Notes: generated from the letters alone by a model not told the origin. A DNA stretch of 64,000 nt from Fulvimarina sp039652615 (GCF_039652615.1 NZ_JBDJAC010000002.1:375972-439971), one strand, 5' to 3'; numbered from the stretch's first letter, positions 41,364 through 50,942 are shown. Numbers and translations: made by a program.

Positions 41364-42509
41364 ATGATTACCGCCGCCCTCACATTCGCATTCGGGTTTC
41401 TCCTCGCCCTTCTCTGCGCGTTGCTGATCGCCCCGCTCGTCTGGAAACGGGCCCGCTCGATCGCCAGGCAGGAATTCGAGGCGACGATCCCGGTCAATGC
41501 GCGGGAAATCCAGGGCACCTATGATCGCTTGCGCGCGCAGACTGCCTTTGAGTCCCGCCAGCGCGAGATCGCATCGGAAGAACGCGAGCAAAGGGCCGCT
41601 CTTGAGCGCGCCGATGCAGGGCGGATTGCCAGCGAGAATGCCGAGCTGAAGGCCCGCACCAAGGCGCTGACGAAGCAGGTCGCGCAGCAGATGGGCGAAC
41701 TGGAGGAGCTCAATGCGGCTCTTTCCAAACGCGAGGCCGAGGCCGACGAGGTCGACACCGAGCTGCGCGAGGTCCATCACGACCTGAGGGTCCGGATCGA
41801 GGAATTTGAAGAGCTTGGCCGCAGATTCGAGGAGATGACCGACATCGCCGACGAGCGGAAGGTTCAGATCATCACGCTCGAAACGCGCAACGACGAACTT
41901 GCCGACCAGCTGCGCGCTCTGGAACGGCGCTCGCGCGAAAGCGGCAATTCGGTCGACCGGCTGTCCAACGAGGTCGAAGGGCTCCGTGCCCAGCTTGCGA
42001 AGGAGCGCTCGACCAACCAGCGGCTGGAGGCCAAGGTGACCCGCCTCACCGGCCAGCTTGCCGATCGCGACGACCAGCTCGACCGCATTTTCTCGCGCGG
42101 TGGGGGCGAACGGGCGATGGAGACCAGCCGGCCGATCACGGCCGAAGAGCGGGCCGAATACAGGCTCAGACGTTCGGCAGAGGCCGAAGCGAACGCTGAA
42201 GATGGCGGCGAGACGAGGGTTGCAGCGGCAGTGGTCGAAGAGACGACCAATGTTGCCACTGAGAGCGGATCACCCGATCATACCGCACTCGACGCGATCG
42301 AGGACCCGGCGAAACTCCGCGAAGAGGTCGCGGACATCGCCGCCCGAGTGATCGAACAAACGGCCCGGCAGGAAGGCCCCTCATCGCCGATCGAAGCCAT
42401 TCTGGCAGCGGCACAAAACGATCAGCGGGGTTCAGCTGGCCCCCACCCCAGTCTCGCGGCCCGTGTCGGCGCGATCCGCCGCGAGCGTGAGAGCGAAGCG
42501 GCACGGTAG
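41364..42509 (+). CDS. Membrane-anchored coiled-coil protein, unknown function
   Basis: 381 residues. An N-terminal membrane helix (AALTFAFGFLLALLCALLIA) leads into an amphipathic, very long coiled coil of Glu/Arg/Leu heptads (about residues 30-250, e.g. ENAELKARTKALTKQV and LRALERRSRESGNSVDRL) and then an acidic, disordered tail. Similar anchored coiled-coil proteins of unknown role are widespread in Rhizobiales. The cytoplasmic side is the likely place of the coiled coil. An ATG start at 41364 fits; no partner gene. The preceding 290 bases contain no gene. Confidence 0.75.
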   Translation: MITAALTFAFGFLLALLCALLIAPLVWKRARSIARQEFEATIPVNAREIQGTYDRLRAQTAFESRQREIASEEREQRAALERADAGRIASENAELKARTKALTKQVAQQMGELEELNAALSKREAEADEVDTELREVHHDLRVRIEEFEELGRRFEEMTDIADERKVQIITLETRNDELADQLRALERRSRESGNSVDRLSNEVEGLRAQLAKERSTNQRLEAKVTRLTGQLADRDDQLDRIFSRGGGERAMETSRPITAEERAEYRLRRSAEAEANAEDGGETRVAAAVVEETTNVATESGSPDHTALDAIEDPAKLREEVADIAARVIEQTARQEGPSSPIEAILAAAQNDQRGSAGPHPSLAARVGAIRRERESEAAR

Positions 42510-42774
42510 CGTTCGGTCCCACGATCTGTCGGTGCGGACGATGGGTCAGTCTGGAGGGGCTTTCAATCCAGGCGTTTCAACTTGCAGGCTCCGAGACGAC
42601 ATCATCACGGCCCGGTCCATCCACTGCCGTGCGAAAGCGCGGACCTCGTCGCGCCGCGACAGATGATAACAGCACTCGGTCGTTCATGTGTCGGGCACAA
42701 AAAAGCCTGCGCTGACGGGCATGGTTGATCGCCGCACAAAAGTTCGCATGTGAGCGTGGTCACAGGAGAAGCCG

Positions 42775-43104
42775 ATGCCGACACGAATTCTGATCGTCTT
42801 GATCGCGCTGCTCGCGACTACGGTTTCGGGCTCTGCTCAAAGAGGTCTGGAGGATCTGCTCCAGAACGCGCCTGAAAACCAAGTATCAGGCGACGGCAAT
42901 GATCGTGCTGGGCCCACAGGCCCGTTTACGGAAAATATGGACGATGTGCTCGTGATCGATGGCAACGGGCACGAACTCGATCCCAACTCGGCAGGTGTCG
43001 CGGATACCCTTCGCCGGCTCGATGAAGCGGTGAAAGCACTGGAGGCTGCGCGCAACAAGCTGCCGGGCGGACCGAATTCTTCCACAGATCAAGAAGAAAG
43101 GTGA
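42775..43104 (+). CDS. Small secreted protein, unknown
   Basis: 109 residues. A clear signal peptide (RILIVLIALLATTVSGSAQ, cut probably after SAQ) is followed by an acidic, Gly/Asn-rich soluble part and a short helical segment (RRLDEAVKALEAARNKL). GGAGAAG precedes the ATG. I do not recognise a domain. The 265 bases upstream contain no gene. Confidence 0.7.
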   Translation: MPTRILIVLIALLATTVSGSAQRGLEDLLQNAPENQVSGDGNDRAGPTGPFTENMDDVLVIDGNGHELDPNSAGVADTLRRLDEAVKALEAARNKLPGGPNSSTDQEER

Positions 43105-43177
43105 CCGATCCTGAGAGCGCTTGACGTCTTTGCAGGCGCGCATAGCTGAGGGGCGCAACGGTTTTAGAGGTGCGACC

Positions 43178-43687
43178 ATGCATGCAATCGGCTGGCCCGA
43201 GGGATTTATCCCCGGTTTTACGGACAATTTCGCCTCGAACGAAATGATTGTAGCCGGCCTATCCGCCGAGAATATCTGGCCGCTGGTCAGCTACCCGGAG
43301 CGATGGCCGACTTATTACGACAATGCGGGCAAAATTGAATTTCACAACAATGCCGGCCCCGAACTCAAGGTCGGCGATCGCTTCCGCTTCGATACGTTTG
43401 GCTTTCCAGTCGAATGCGAGGTTGTCGAGGCCACGCCGCCAAAAGGCGACCAGCCGGGCCGGATCTCTTGGCACGGCTGGAGCGGGGATGGCGAGGATCT
43501 ACTCGATGTTCATCATGCATGGATAATCGAGAATCTGGAAGGCGGGCGTGTGCGGATTCTCACGCAGGAAACGCAGAACGGAAAACCGGCCAAAGAGCTT
43601 GCCCAAGAGACGCCCAACCCCATGGTCAACGGCCACCAGAACTGGTTGGAAGGGCTTGTCGGGGCCGCACGAAAAGACTCGGCGTAA
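43178..43687 (+). CDS. SRPBCC/START-fold protein
   Basis: 169 residues. The fold pattern of the polyketide cyclase/START superfamily is readable: EMIVAGLSAENIWPLVSYPE, then YDNAGKIEFHNNAG, KVGDRFRFDTFGFPVECEV, and a C-terminal helix (VNGHQNWLEGLVGAAR). Such proteins bind hydrophobic small molecules. The start at 43178 follows AGAGGTG; an in-frame TTG at 43121 is less likely. It lies 73 bases after the small secreted protein. No substrate can be named. Confidence 0.75.
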   Translation: MHAIGWPEGFIPGFTDNFASNEMIVAGLSAENIWPLVSYPERWPTYYDNAGKIEFHNNAGPELKVGDRFRFDTFGFPVECEVVEATPPKGDQPGRISWHGWSGDGEDLLDVHHAWIIENLEGGRVRILTQETQNGKPAKELAQETPNPMVNGHQNWLEGLVGAARKDSA

Positions 43688-43784
43688 AGTCGCCGTAGGG
43701 CGGTCTCAATCGGGCAGCGTTATTCGAAGACCGTTGATACGTCTCAAGGACCAGGCGGAGAAAGGATTGGCTTAAAGAGAGACT

Positions 43785-44786
43785 TTAAGCACGCCCCGGC
43801 AAGATGCGGTCCGGCGGACGGTGACCGTCCATCAGCGTCCGGATGTTGATGATCACCTTCTCACCCATATCGACGCGGCCTTCCAGCGTCGACGAGCCCA
43901 TATGGGGCAGGAGCACGACCTTGCCGCTTGTCGCCAGCTTCATCAGCTTGCGGTTCGATGAGGGCATCGTCTCAAACACGTCGAGGCCGGCCCCGGCGAG
44001 CTTTTCGGCATGGATGAGATCGACGAGCGCCTTCTCGTCGATTACATCGCCACGCGCGGTGTTGACGATGAAGGCATGCGGCTGGATCAGGGCCAGACGC
44101 CGGGCCGACAGGAGATGGAAGGTCGCGGGCGTCGACGGGCAATTGACCGAAATGATGTCGGCGCGAGCCAGCATCTGGTCGAGGCTCTCCCAATAGGTCG
44201 CGCCAAGCTCCGCTTCGGTCTTTGGATTGACCCGCCGACGGTTGTGATAGTGGATTTCGAGGCCGAAGGCCCTGGCGCGACGGGCGACCGCCGTTCCGAT
44301 CCGGCCCATGCCGACGATTCCGAGCTTCTTGCCCCAGATCCGACGCCCGAGCATCCATGTCGGCGACCAGCCGGCCCAGGGTTCGGGCGACTGGAGAAGG
44401 TTCGCGCCTTCCACAAGGCGTCGCGGCACCGCGAGGATAAGCGCCATCGTCATGTCGGCGGTGTCTTCGTTGAGCACCGTCGGCGTATTGGTCACGTAGA
44501 TGCTCTTCTCGTGCGCGGCCGAAATATCGATATTGTCGATACCGTTGCCGAAGTTGGCGATCAGCTTCAGCTTCTCGCCGGCCTTCTCGATGATGGTCCG
44601 GTCGATCCTGTCGGTGATCGTTGGCACGAGCACATCGGCCTCGCGGACCGCCGCGACGAGATCGAGATGCGACATCGGCCGATCATCGACATTCGTCCTG
44701 ACATCGAACAGCTCACCCATCCGGGCTTCCACCGGAGCGGGAAGCTTTCGCGTGATCACGACAAGCGGCTTCTGGCGCTCCGACAT
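43785..44786 (-). CDS. gyaR: Glyoxylate/hydroxypyruvate reductase-type 2-hydroxyacid dehydrogenase
   Basis: 333 residues. NAD(P)-binding IVGMGRIGTAVARRARAFGL at about residue 160, substrate arginine in VNTARGDVIDEKAL, FETMPSS with Phe-Glu, and the catalytic His in LLPHMGSSTLEGR. RRRV after the second beta strand (HYHNRRRVNPK) suggests NADPH. It would reduce glyoxylate to glycolate or hydroxypyruvate to glycerate. It differs clearly from HprA at 428-1396 and has no C1-metabolism neighbours, so it may clear excess glyoxylate. The minus-strand gene ends close to the SRPBCC gene, convergently. Confidence 0.87.
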   Translation of the reverse strand: MSERQKPLVVITRKLPAPVEARMGELFDVRTNVDDRPMSHLDLVAAVREADVLVPTITDRIDRTIIEKAGEKLKLIANFGNGIDNIDISAAHEKSIYVTNTPTVLNEDTADMTMALILAVPRRLVEGANLLQSPEPWAGWSPTWMLGRRIWGKKLGIVGMGRIGTAVARRARAFGLEIHYHNRRRVNPKTEAELGATYWESLDQMLARADIISVNCPSTPATFHLLSARRLALIQPHAFIVNTARGDVIDEKALVDLIHAEKLAGAGLDVFETMPSSNRKLMKLATSGKVVLLPHMGSSTLEGRVDMGEKVIINIRTLMDGHRPPDRILPGRA

Positions 44787-44940
44787 CGGTCTACCTCAAG
44801 CAATCATTAACCGAACGGGGCGATGATCGTTTTCGACCGCTCGGGCCCTCGTCCTATCAAGTCGCGACCGCGAAAACAAAAGTTTTCCGCGTGCGGGCTG
44901 AAGGCGAGACCGGCAAGACGCAGGGCAGATCGAGGATCTC

Positions 44941-45510
44941 ATGCCATTCAAGCATCTTTCGAAAATTCGCTCGGCAAGCAGAACAGCGTTCCGCGTCACG
45001 CTTGCGGGCGCCGTACTCGCGGGCTCGCTCATGGCAATGCCCGCGCCATCTTCGGCCGTCGAACTCGGGCGCTATTCCAAGCTGCCCCTTCCCCGTTATG
45101 TGAGCCTCAAGTCGAGTCGGGTGAACCTGCGCAATGGCCCGGGCCGCGAACACAAGGTCAACTGGCTTTATCTGAAATCGGGCCTGCCGGTCGAAATCAT
45201 CCAGGAATTCGACCATTGGCGTAAGATCCGCGACTCCGACGGCACCGAGGGCTGGGTCTATCACTCGCTCCTGTCCGGCGAGCGCACTGCCATTGCGGCG
45301 CCGTGGCTGAAGGGCAAGAACGCCCTTATCGACGTCTACAAGAGCCCCGCCAAGGACGCGCCGCTCATCGTCCGGATGGAGCCCGGCGTCGTCTCGAAGG
45401 TCGAGAAATGCAATGCCGGCTGGTGCGAGATCGCGGTCTCCGAACGGGTCGGATATGTCGCGCAAACCGATATCTGGGGCGTATATCCGGACGAGCCCAT
45501 CGAAAACTGA
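44941..45510 (+). CDS. Exported SH3-domain protein
   Basis: 189 residues. Signal peptide (FRVTLAGAVLAGSLMAMPAPSSA), then two bacterial SH3-like domains: SSRVNLRNGPGREHKVNWLY and LPVEIIQEFDHWRKIRDSDG, then a second one with CNAGWCEIAVSERVGYVAQ. It belongs to the SH3/DUF1058 family common in Rhizobiales, thought to bind cell wall or act at the envelope. The start at 44941 has no strong ribosome-binding site. It is divergent from glyoxylate reductase. Confidence 0.82.
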   Translation: MPFKHLSKIRSASRTAFRVTLAGAVLAGSLMAMPAPSSAVELGRYSKLPLPRYVSLKSSRVNLRNGPGREHKVNWLYLKSGLPVEIIQEFDHWRKIRDSDGTEGWVYHSLLSGERTAIAAPWLKGKNALIDVYKSPAKDAPLIVRMEPGVVSKVEKCNAGWCEIAVSERVGYVAQTDIWGVYPDEPIEN

Positions 45511-45632
45511 CGGAAGCTGCTTTCCGTCAAAGCCTCCAGACCGAAGCCGGCGAGCCTTCCGAAAGCGTCCCCTTTCGAAAGGCCGCCGGCAGCCGGGTGC
45601 TTGCATATGGGGCTCGCCGGGCGGGCCCTAAC

Positions 45633-45664
45633 AAAAAGGCGACGTATCCGGCCGGATCGTCGCC
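45633..45664 (-). terminator. Rho-independent terminator of irr
   Basis: On the minus strand, GGCGACG, a partly palindromic ATCCGGCCGGATA and CGTCGCC form a strong hairpin, followed by TTTTTG. It is 58 bases past the irr stop. It could also cause some termination of the SH3 gene in the other direction, but no T-run follows there. Confidence 0.8.
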
Positions 45665-45721
45665 TGTTCCATATCAACCCGCCCGATGAACCATCGGGCT
45701 CATCAAATAACCTGATCGGGA

Positions 45722-46153
45722 TCAGGCGCCCTGCTTGCGGCGCAGGCGAACGACCACGTCGACATTCACGATCTCCATGCCTTCCGGCGCGGCCGGCAAC
45801 TGGCCGAGATCGAACGAGCCGGCTGGGATGTCGACCATTTCTCCATCGTCCTCCACGAAGAAGTGATGGTGATCGGACGTATTGGTATCGAAATAGGTCC
45901 GCTGACCCTCGGCCGAAAGCGGCCGGACAAGGCCGGCATCGGTGAACTGGTGAAGCGTGTTATAGACGGTCGCGAGCGACACGGACTCTCCGGCCTCATG
46001 GGCTTCGGCATGAAGCTCTTCCGCCGAAAGATGGCGGTCACCCTGTCCGAACATCAGGTTACAAAGAGCGACCCGCTGGCGCGTTGGGCGCAGGCCGACC
46101 GACCGCAACTTCGAAAAGACACAGAATGAATGGCTATGTGCCGAGGTTTGCAT
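45722..46153 (-). CDS. irr: Iron response regulator Irr (Fur family)
   Basis: 143 residues. Winged helix (LRPTRQRVALCNLMFGQGDRH, then VSLATVYNTLHQFTDAGLVR) and dimer domain with the DHHHFFVEDDGE histidine cluster. The HHH motif marks Irr rather than Fur. Irr senses haem status and represses or activates iron and haem genes. The frame is open above 46153, but the ATG at 46153 gives the family length. The neighbourhood irr-fabA-fabB-fabI, with irr pointing the other way, is the common Rhizobiales arrangement, though here a secreted-protein gene has come between irr and fabA. Confidence 0.9.
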   Translation of the reverse strand: MQTSAHSHSFCVFSKLRSVGLRPTRQRVALCNLMFGQGDRHLSAEELHAEAHEAGESVSLATVYNTLHQFTDAGLVRPLSAEGQRTYFDTNTSDHHHFFVEDDGEMVDIPAGSFDLGQLPAAPEGMEIVNVDVVVRLRRKQGA

Positions 46154-46299
46154 GGTTCTAAGTCTCTGCCTGCCCAATTTCGGTCTGCACGTAGCGGCCA
46201 ACCCTCAAGGTTCGTCGAATATGCTCTAGCCGTACATAATACAGGGAAAACCATATCACAAACCCCTCCCTGCCCCATAAGAGCGCTTTGCCGCGTTTA

Positions 46300-46788
46300 T
46301 CAGCCACATCGCTCCAGCAAGGCGCCAAGCGCGGCTCCCGAACCTTGGAGCGGCACATTGTAGCGACCGGCGGGCGTCGAGATCTCCACTGTCTTTCCCT
46401 TTCTCAAGTCGTCGATGAGCGGCCTCAGATTGGCGAGCGAATCCTGATGAACGAGAATCGAACGGCCCCGCACCCTGTAGGTTCGGGTCTTCAGGATCCG
46501 CGCGACACCATCGACCGAGACACCGACACGGTAGCTCGTTCCATTGGATAGCGGCGCATCATAGCCCGTGAAGTTCACGGTCACGCTCGGCCCGACGCAG
46601 CGCAGGAAGATGCCGTTCGGCCTGCCATCGGCATAAAATCCCGATGTCGTTCCGCTGTTTCGCCAGCTCTGGGCCATGGCCGAGGTGGCGAGACAGACGA
46701 GCGCGAGGGTACAAAAACCTGACAAGCGCGCCAGATATAGAGGCCTGGCCGGCCGACGGAATTCACTGAGAAATTGGATCATCGCCAT
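46300..46788 (-). CDS. Exported protein, unknown function
   Basis: 162 residues from the ATG at 46788 (GGGAAA before it). A signal peptide, LYLARLSGFCTLALVCLATS-AMA, is followed by a small beta-rich domain (FYADGRPNGIFLRC, VTVNFTGYDAPLSNGTSY, VEISTPAGRYNVPLQG). A cysteine near the N-terminus of the mature part and one at the C-terminus (LLERCG) may form a disulfide. I do not know the family. It lies directly upstream of irr on the same strand, with 146 bases between them, and is divergent from fabA. Confidence 0.7.
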   Translation of the reverse strand: MAMIQFLSEFRRPARPLYLARLSGFCTLALVCLATSAMAQSWRNSGTTSGFYADGRPNGIFLRCVGPSVTVNFTGYDAPLSNGTSYRVGVSVDGVARILKTRTYRVRGRSILVHQDSLANLRPLIDDLRKGKTVEISTPAGRYNVPLQGSGAALGALLERCG

Positions 46789-46878
46789 TGTTTCCCACAA
46801 TCGGCTTCCCATGGTAAGGCCGGGGCAAATCAATAACGCTCGCTCTAGGGCGACGGAATAGGCGGAAGCACAAAGTTC

Positions 46879-47406
46879 ATGACGCGCAAGACATCCTACG
46901 ACTACGACGATCTCATCGCCTGTGGCCGCGGCGAGCTTTTCGGTTCAGGCAATGCGCAACTGCCGCTTCCGCCCATGCTGATGTTCGATCGCATCACCCA
47001 TGTGAGCGAAGATGGCGGTGAACATGGCAAGGGCTCGATCACAGCAGAGCTGGACGTCAATCCGGATCTCTGGTTCTTCCAGTGTCATTTTCAGGGCGAT
47101 CCGGTAATGCCGGGATGTCTGGGCCTCGATGCCCTTTGGCAGTTGACCGGTTTCTTCCTCGGCTGGCTGGGCGAGCCCGGACGTGGCCGGGCACTCGGCG
47201 TCGGCGAGGTCAAGTTCACCGGACAGGTCACACCGAAAATCAAGCTGATCGAATACGGCGTCGAATTTCGCCGCGTGATGCGCTCCAAGCTCAAACTCGG
47301 CATCGCGAACGGTTGGATGAAGGCGGATGGCGAAGTCATCTACCGCTCGAGCGACATGCGGGTCGGTCTTTTCACAGATGAGCAGGCAGCGGCGGCTTCG
47401 GCCTGA
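46879..47406 (+). CDS. fabA: 3-hydroxydecanoyl-ACP dehydratase/isomerase
   Basis: 175 residues. Catalytic motif WFFQCHFQGDPVMPGCLGLD with His and later Asp-Ala-Leu-Trp-Gln (GLDALWQLTGFFLGW) as in FabA. It dehydrates and isomerises the C10 intermediate, starting unsaturated fatty acid synthesis. First gene of the fabA-fabB-fabI set; fabB starts 51 bases on. The adjoining irr gene is typical of the order. Confidence 0.96.
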   Translation: MTRKTSYDYDDLIACGRGELFGSGNAQLPLPPMLMFDRITHVSEDGGEHGKGSITAELDVNPDLWFFQCHFQGDPVMPGCLGLDALWQLTGFFLGWLGEPGRGRALGVGEVKFTGQVTPKIKLIEYGVEFRRVMRSKLKLGIANGWMKADGEVIYRSSDMRVGLFTDEQAAAASA

Positions 47407-47457
47407 TCCGGCCGGATCACGAACAGGCAGCAGAGCTTCTAACAGGGGGTGCGGATC

Positions 47458-48672
47458 ATGAGACGCGTCGTCGTAACCGGAATGGGAATCGTGTCGTCGA
47501 TCGGCGACGATGTCACGGAAGTGACCCAATCCCTCCGCGAGGCGAAATCCGGAATCGTCTTTGCCGAGGAATATGCCGAACTGGGCTTCCGCAGCCATGT
47601 TCACGGCAAGCCGAAACTCAATCCGGCTGATGTTCTCGACCGGCGTGCCTTGCGCTTTCACGGCGGCGGAACGGCCTGGAACCATGTCGCCATGAACCAG
47701 GCGATCGAAAGCGCGGGCTTTACGGAAAGCGACATTTCCAACGAGCGGACCGGCATCATCATGGGCTCGGGTGGCCCCTCCACCGAGACGATCATGAACG
47801 CCGCCGACATCACCCGCGAAAAGGGCCCGAAGCGGATCGGCCCGACCGCGGTGCCCAAGGCGATGTCCTCGACGGCCTCAGCGACCCTTGCCACCTGGTT
47901 CAAGATCAAGGGCGTCAATTATTCGATCTCGTCGGCCTGCTCGACATCGAGCCACTGCATCGGCAACGCCTACGAGATGATCGCCTATGGCAAGCAGGAC
48001 GCCATGTTTGCCGGCGGCTGCGAAGATCTTCACTGGTCCCTGTCGAACCTGTTCGACGCAATGGGGGCGCTCTCCTCGCGCTTCAACGACGATCCGGCCC
48101 ATGCCTCCAAGCCGTATGACGCCAAGCGCGATGGCTTCGTGATCGCCGGCGGCGCTGGCGTTCTCGTTCTCGAAGACTATGAGCGGGCAAAGGCGCGCGG
48201 CGCCAATATCCTCGGTGAGATCGTCGGCTACGGCCTCACATCCGATGGCGCCGATATGGTCGCGCCCTCCGGCGAAGGCGCCGTCAGATGCATGAAGATG
48301 GCAATGCAGGGCCTTGATGGACCAATCGACTACATCAACCCACACGCGACCGCGACGCCCGTTGGCGACAAGTCGGAAGTCAACGCCATACGCGAAGTCT
48401 TCGGCGATGCGATCCCGCCGATTTCGGCGACCAAGGCGCTGACCGGGCACAGTCAGGGCGCAACCGGCGTTCATGAAGCGATTTACTCGCTGATCATGAT
48501 GAAGGAGAACTTCATCGCCAAGAGCGCGCATATCGGCGAGCTCGATTCTGAGTTCGAAGGGTTCCCGATCGCTTTCGAGCGCAAGGACGACGTCAAACTC
48601 GACAGGATCATGTCGAATTCGTTCGGCTTTGGCGGCACGAACGCGTGCCTGGTATTTCAACGCGTCGAGTAA
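47458..48672 (+). CDS. fabB: 3-oxoacyl-ACP synthase I
   Basis: 404 residues. Active-site Cys in SISSACSTSSHCIGNA, the two histidines in NPHATATPVGDKSE and TKALTGHSQGATG, and the C-terminal SNSFGFGGTNACLVF are those of KAS I. It elongates unsaturated acyl-ACPs made with FabA. ATG at 47458 follows AGGGGG; a GTG three codons upstream is possible. fabI is 103 bases downstream. Confidence 0.96.
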   Translation: MRRVVVTGMGIVSSIGDDVTEVTQSLREAKSGIVFAEEYAELGFRSHVHGKPKLNPADVLDRRALRFHGGGTAWNHVAMNQAIESAGFTESDISNERTGIIMGSGGPSTETIMNAADITREKGPKRIGPTAVPKAMSSTASATLATWFKIKGVNYSISSACSTSSHCIGNAYEMIAYGKQDAMFAGGCEDLHWSLSNLFDAMGALSSRFNDDPAHASKPYDAKRDGFVIAGGAGVLVLEDYERAKARGANILGEIVGYGLTSDGADMVAPSGEGAVRCMKMAMQGLDGPIDYINPHATATPVGDKSEVNAIREVFGDAIPPISATKALTGHSQGATGVHEAIYSLIMMKENFIAKSAHIGELDSEFEGFPIAFERKDDVKLDRIMSNSFGFGGTNACLVFQRVE

Positions 48673-48775
48673 AGCTTACTGCCCGGTATCCACAAAGGGT
48701 TACCGGGAAACACGTTGATGCAGTTATTTCGATTGCTTCTCGCTCACCAAGCCGAAGCGATCACAAAGGAAAGCC

Positions 48776-49618
48776 ATGGCAGATTTGATGAAGGGAATGC
48801 GCGGGCTCGTCATGGGTGTCGCCAATCACAACTCCATCGCATGGGGCGCGGCCAAGGCCTTGGCCAGCGAGGGTGCTGAAATCGCACTCACCTATCAGGG
48901 AGAGGCTTTCGGCCGCCGGGTGAAGCCGCTCGCGGATCAAATCGGGTCAAAGCTTATCCTGCCCTGCGACGTGGAAGATATAGCCACTGTCGACAAGGTC
49001 TTCGATGATTTGAAGACCGAGTGGGGCAAGCTCGATTTCATTATCCATGCCATCGCCTTTTCCGACAGAAGCGAATTGAAGGGGCTTTACGCCGACACCT
49101 CGCGCGAGAACTTCACGCGGACCATGGTTATCTCCTGCTTCTCCTTCACGGAGATCGCGAAGCGGGCGGCCGGCCTCATGAGTGACGGCGGCTCTATGAT
49201 CACCATGACCTATGGCGGCTCGACCCGCGTGATGCCGAACTACAACGTCATGGGCGTTGCGAAGGCCGCACTGGAAGCCTCGGTCCGCTATCTCGCCGCC
49301 GATTACGGCCCACGCAATATTCGCGTCAACGCCATCTCGGCCGGGCCCGTGCGCACTCTTGCAGGTGCCGGCGTCTCCGATGCGCGGCTGATGTTCAACT
49401 ATCAGCGTCGCAACTCTCCGCTCCGTCGCAACACGACGATCGATCAGGTCGGCGGCGCCGCGCTCTATCTCACGTCGAACCTGGCCGATGGGGTCACGGG
49501 CGAAATTCACTATGTCGATTCCGGCTACAACATCATGTCGATGCCGGATCTCGAAGAGCTGAAGAAGCAGGAACGGCGCGAAGAAATCGTCGAGGGCACA
49601 TCCGGCGACGTAGATTGA
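48776..49618 (+). CDS. fabI: Enoyl-ACP reductase (NADH)
   Basis: 280 residues. It has the divergent SDR features of FabI: GLVMGVANHNSIAWGAAKAL, IHAIAFSDRSELKG, and the catalytic Tyr-Lys in YGGSTRVMPNYNVMGVAKAA, with RNIRVNAISAGPVRTLA. Last reduction step of fatty acid elongation. The final 25 residues are charged. Convergent with the ornithine cyclodeaminase-like gene, 16 bases apart. Confidence 0.95.
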   Translation: MADLMKGMRGLVMGVANHNSIAWGAAKALASEGAEIALTYQGEAFGRRVKPLADQIGSKLILPCDVEDIATVDKVFDDLKTEWGKLDFIIHAIAFSDRSELKGLYADTSRENFTRTMVISCFSFTEIAKRAAGLMSDGGSMITMTYGGSTRVMPNYNVMGVAKAALEASVRYLAADYGPRNIRVNAISAGPVRTLAGAGVSDARLMFNYQRRNSPLRRNTTIDQVGGAALYLTSNLADGVTGEIHYVDSGYNIMSMPDLEELKKQERREEIVEGTSGDVD

Positions 49619-49634
49619 GCGCGCGACGCGAGCG

Positions 49635-50573
49635 CTACGCGCCGAGGGTATCGTAGGCGAGGATCGCCGCGCTGAGATCCTCGATCGCGTTTCCGACGCC
49701 CTTGAAAAGGGTAATTTCTTCAGCCGAACCGCGCGGGTATGAATCCGTTCTGCACAGGTCGATCAGGGTGCCGAGGATATCGGCGTCCGAAATGACACCC
49801 GTTTCCAACGGTGTTTTGATCTCACCGCTTTCCACCTTCGCGTGATCGGTGTCGATGTAGATGGAGGCTCGCCTCAGCGCCTCGTCATCGGCCTCGCGCA
49901 TGCCGGGCGTGAAGCTTCCGATGAGATCGACATGCTGGCCGGGCTTCAGCCATTCACCCTTGAGCACGGGCTCCGTGGCGAGCGTCGCGCAGGAGACGAT
50001 ATCGGCGCGGGAAACGGCCTTCTCCAGATCTTCCACGGCCCGTGCCGCAAAACCTGCTTCTTCCAGATTGGCGGCAAGCCGGGCCGCGCTCTTTCCGGTG
50101 CGGCTCCAGACCTCGACCTCTTCGATCGGAAACGCAGCCTTGTAGGCGTGGGGAATATTTGCCCCGACGCGCCCCGACCCGATGACCAGAAGCCGGCAGG
50201 CGTTCGGCCGTGCAAGGCGCTTGGCCGCCAGGGCCGAAGCTGCCGCCGTGCGCCGCGCCGTCAGCTCCCCGCCATCGAGAATGAGCTTGTGCTGTCCGGT
50301 TGTCCGGTCGAACAGGACATAGGTGGACGAAACGGCCGGAATGCCGAGCTCCCCATTGCCGGGATGCACGTTGACGAGCTTGATGCCGCCCCATCCACTG
50401 TTCTGCCAGGCAGGCATCAGGAGAAGCGTGTCGTCGCTGCGCCCGTCATTAGTCATCGCATGATGGTGGCGAAGCGGCGAAACCACGTCATGACGAAAGC
50501 CTTCGTCGATCGCTGCAATCAGCTCTTCGAACGGCAAGGCGTCGATCGTTTCCTGGCGGGACAAAACCTTCAT
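49635..50573 (-). CDS. Ornithine cyclodeaminase/mu-crystallin family protein
   Basis: 312 residues. Rossmann motif LLVIGSGRVGANIPHAYKAA at about residue 127, N-terminal DGGELTARRTAAASALAAKRL, and VDLIGSFTPGMREADDEAL with the Asp of the family. Members include ornithine cyclodeaminase, delta-1-pyrroline-2-carboxylate reductase and ketimine reductases; the sequence does not settle which. AGGAGG precedes the ATG. It directly follows ureA, 39 bases downstream, in the place where ureB should be, and so may be co-transcribed with ureD-ureA. Release of ammonium is a theme both share. Confidence 0.82.
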   Translation of the reverse strand: MKVLSRQETIDALPFEELIAAIDEGFRHDVVSPLRHHHAMTNDGRSDDTLLLMPAWQNSGWGGIKLVNVHPGNGELGIPAVSSTYVLFDRTTGQHKLILDGGELTARRTAAASALAAKRLARPNACRLLVIGSGRVGANIPHAYKAAFPIEEVEVWSRTGKSAARLAANLEEAGFAARAVEDLEKAVSRADIVSCATLATEPVLKGEWLKPGQHVDLIGSFTPGMREADDEALRRASIYIDTDHAKVESGEIKTPLETGVISDADILGTLIDLCRTDSYPRGSAEEITLFKGVGNAIEDLSAAILAYDTLGA

Positions 50574-50612
50574 ATCGTCACCTCCTGATTGGCCGAGGAG
50601 TGGGAAAAAGCG

Positions 50613-50915
50613 CTACCGGATCGGTTCGTGCACCGTCACAAGCTTGGTCCCGTCGGGAAAGGTCGCCTCCACCTGAACGTCGTGAATCATTTCGGCGATG
50701 CCCTCCATCACCTGATCGCGCGTGATCACATGGGCGCCGGCTTCCATCAGATCGGCGACCGAGCGGCCATCCCTCGCACCTTCGACAACGAAATCGGTAA
50801 TCAGTGCCACGGCTTCGGGATGGTTGAGCTTCACGCCGCGCTCAAGGCGCTTCCGTGCGACGATCGCGGCCATGGCGACGAGCAGCTTGTCCTTTTCCCG
50901 GGGGGTTAATTGCAT
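50613..50915 (-). CDS. ureA: Urease gamma subunit
   Basis: 100 residues, complete. Begins MQLTPREKDKLLVAMAAIVA and has LNHPEAVALITDFVVEGARD and VQVEATFPDGTKLVTVHEPI, all UreA hallmarks. It needs UreB and UreC to form urease and the UreDEFG accessory proteins to load nickel. Only ureD is next to it; ureB and ureC are not in the window. The gene lies 27 bases after ureD. Confidence 0.95.
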   Translation of the reverse strand: MQLTPREKDKLLVAMAAIVARKRLERGVKLNHPEAVALITDFVVEGARDGRSVADLMEAGAHVITRDQVMEGIAEMIHDVQVEATFPDGTKLVTVHEPIR

Positions 50916-50942
50916 GGCTCAAGCATCCTGTCTTCGAGAGTT